Of a stretch of DNA of 64,000 nt, positions 63,078 through 64,000 are shown piece after piece. Source of the DNA: VYFG01 sp965213885 (GTDB lineage Bacteria; Pseudomonadota; Gammaproteobacteria; Arenicellales; Poriferihabitantaceae); assembly GCA_965213885.1 (NCBI GenBank), contig OZ243919.1, positions 2,294,001-2,358,000 on the forward strand, read 5' to 3'. Under the pieces are notes generated by a model, which saw nothing but the letters and a program-made list of their open reading frames with translations, was not told the DNA's origin and made no database searches. Each line of letters starts with the position of its first letter. Position 1 is the stretch's first letter. A program made the position numbers and the translations under genes.

Positions 63078-64000
63078 TCAGAATTCGAATTCCATTTCCC
63101 GGAAAATGGTCCCGGCATTCTGCCGCTTGAGCTCGAAATAGGTGTCCAGATGACTGAAGGGGCCCTGATCCACGAGGTAGGCATCCTGCAGGGTGCCACC
63201 GTCCTCGACAAGCGCCCTGATCCTGTCACGCATGTAGACCAGGTAGTCCCGGGTATACCTGGTCACCTCGTCATAGCCGGTCGGCCCGCCGTGCCCCGGG
63301 ATCACGGTGTCCGCGCCGAGGCCCGTGAACGCATCCCAGGTCCGGATCCAGCCGGCAGTATCGGTGTCCTCCATCACCGGCAGCAGCCGCTCGTGGAACG
63401 CGACATCCCCGGCAATCACCAGTTTTTGCCGGGGCAGCCAGACGGAAATGTCGCCCGGGCTGTGGGCGGGGCCGAGATAGAGGGCCTCGATGCGCTCGCC
63501 GCCGAGTTCGATGGCCCATTCATTCTCGAACGTGATATCCGGCAGGGCCAACTCCGTACCGAACGCCTTGTCCCGCCGACCGAGACGCATCCGGTGCAGG
63601 ATTTCATGCCCGTTTTCCTCGATCTCGTGCAGGGTGTCGACGTGGGCCACGATCTTCGCGCCCTGGGCCTTCCAGTAACTCGAGCCGAGCATGGCGTGAC
63701 CCTGGCCGTTTTCCAGGATCACATACTTCACCGGCTGGTCGGTCAGCTTCCTGATTTCCGCATGCAGCGACTCCGCAAGCAGGGCATTGTCGCCGGCATT
63801 GACCACCACCACACCATCACCGGTAATGATGAACGAGAGGTTGTTGTTATGGCCGGAATTCTCGTAGGTGGGCGGTGCGGTGGCGCCAATGGCGGACCAG
63901 ACATTTTCCGTGACCCGGAGCGGGGCACTGTACAGCATTCCGTCCGGGGAGGTGTCCGCGGTCACGGGAAGGCCTGCCTCCGCCCAGGCGGGAAAACCGT
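63078..64000 (-). CDS. Metallo-beta-lactamase-fold protein with degenerate metal motif, 5' end cut by window
   Basis: The frame is open to the right edge, so the N-terminus is missing. The visible start AWAEAGLPVTADTSPDGMLY looks like a signal-peptide cleavage region, so a periplasmic protein is likely. The fold is that of SoxH-like quinoprotein-relay hydrolases. The usual THxHxDH is replaced by ILENGQGHAML, while GPAHSPGDIS, AGDVAFHERL and VIPGHGGPTGY are kept. Metal binding must be partial or altered, so hydrolase activity is doubtful. Confidence 0.82.
   Translation of the reverse strand, partial: GFPAWAEAGLPVTADTSPDGMLYSAPLRVTENVWSAIGATAPPTYENSGHNNNLSFIITGDGVVVVNAGDNALLAESLHAEIRKLTDQPVKYVILENGQGHAMLGSSYWKAQGAKIVAHVDTLHEIEENGHEILHRMRLGRRDKAFGTELALPDITFENEWAIELGGERIEALYLGPAHSPGDISVWLPRQKLVIAGDVAFHERLLPVMEDTDTAGWIRTWDAFTGLGADTVIPGHGGPTGYDEVTRYTRDYLVYMRDRIRALVEDGGTLQDAYLVDQGPFSHLDTYFELKRQNAGTIFREMEFEF

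Overview
The window is GC-rich bacterial chromosome whose backbone is gammaproteobacterial. The str, S10, spc and alpha ribosomal operons are fused into one run, the rif region (secE-nusG-rplKAJL-rpoBC) lies next to it, and the tRNA order Thr(UGU)-Tyr-Gly-Thr(GGU)-tuf is that of the E. coli thrU-tyrU-glyT-thrT-tufB operon. The trimethylamine genes further on suggest a marine or host-associated methylated-amine user. Genus and species cannot be read from the sequence.

Layout. 1-1664: 3' part of a hydantoinase/oxoprolinase gene cut by the window edge. 1900-20648 (minus): rpsL-rpsG-fusA-tuf, then rpsJ to rpmJ, then rpsM to rplQ, with a near-consensus promoter before rpsL, an internal promoter before rpsM and an intrinsic terminator after rplQ. 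20727-35244 (minus): a tRNA/tuf transcript with tRNA-Trp, then secE-nusG-rplK-rplA-rplJ-rplL-rpoB-rpoC. The first tRNA, Thr(UGU), is interrupted in the anticodon loop by a 344-nt group I intron. 35321-41641: SPOR-like protein, coaX and birA (minus), ispG and ilvD (plus), a NUDIX hydrolase (minus). 41642-42575 is almost empty. 42576-43184: LysE-type exporter. 43226-45724: a small decaying accessory island with a multiply broken AAA ATPase, an AbiEii-like nucleotidyltransferase, a 5'-truncated winged-helix partner and an IS630 transposase fragment. 45918-47828: cytochrome c, copD, copC and a small coupled ORF.

48106-61311 is a methylated-amine locus. Tmm (TMA to TMAO) is divergent from a NarX/NarL-type two-component system followed by a PAS-PAS protein with a degenerate GGDEF domain. 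A Liv-type ABC transporter operon follows, and then tdm (TMAO demethylase, a DUF1989-GcvT fusion) in an operon with a BenE-family permease. A 16-bp palindrome, TAC-N10-GTA, like a NarL 7-2-7 site, occurs between tmm and the kinase, before the transporter operon, and just upstream of the tdm promoter. This suggests one two-component regulon for TMA uptake, oxidation and demethylation. The window ends with a phosphonate-monoester-hydrolase-like sulfatase and an incomplete metallo-beta-lactamase-fold protein with a degenerate metal motif.

The most notable observations are the intron in tRNA-Thr(UGU), the proposed TMA regulon, and the aberrant codon usage of the two identical tuf genes.
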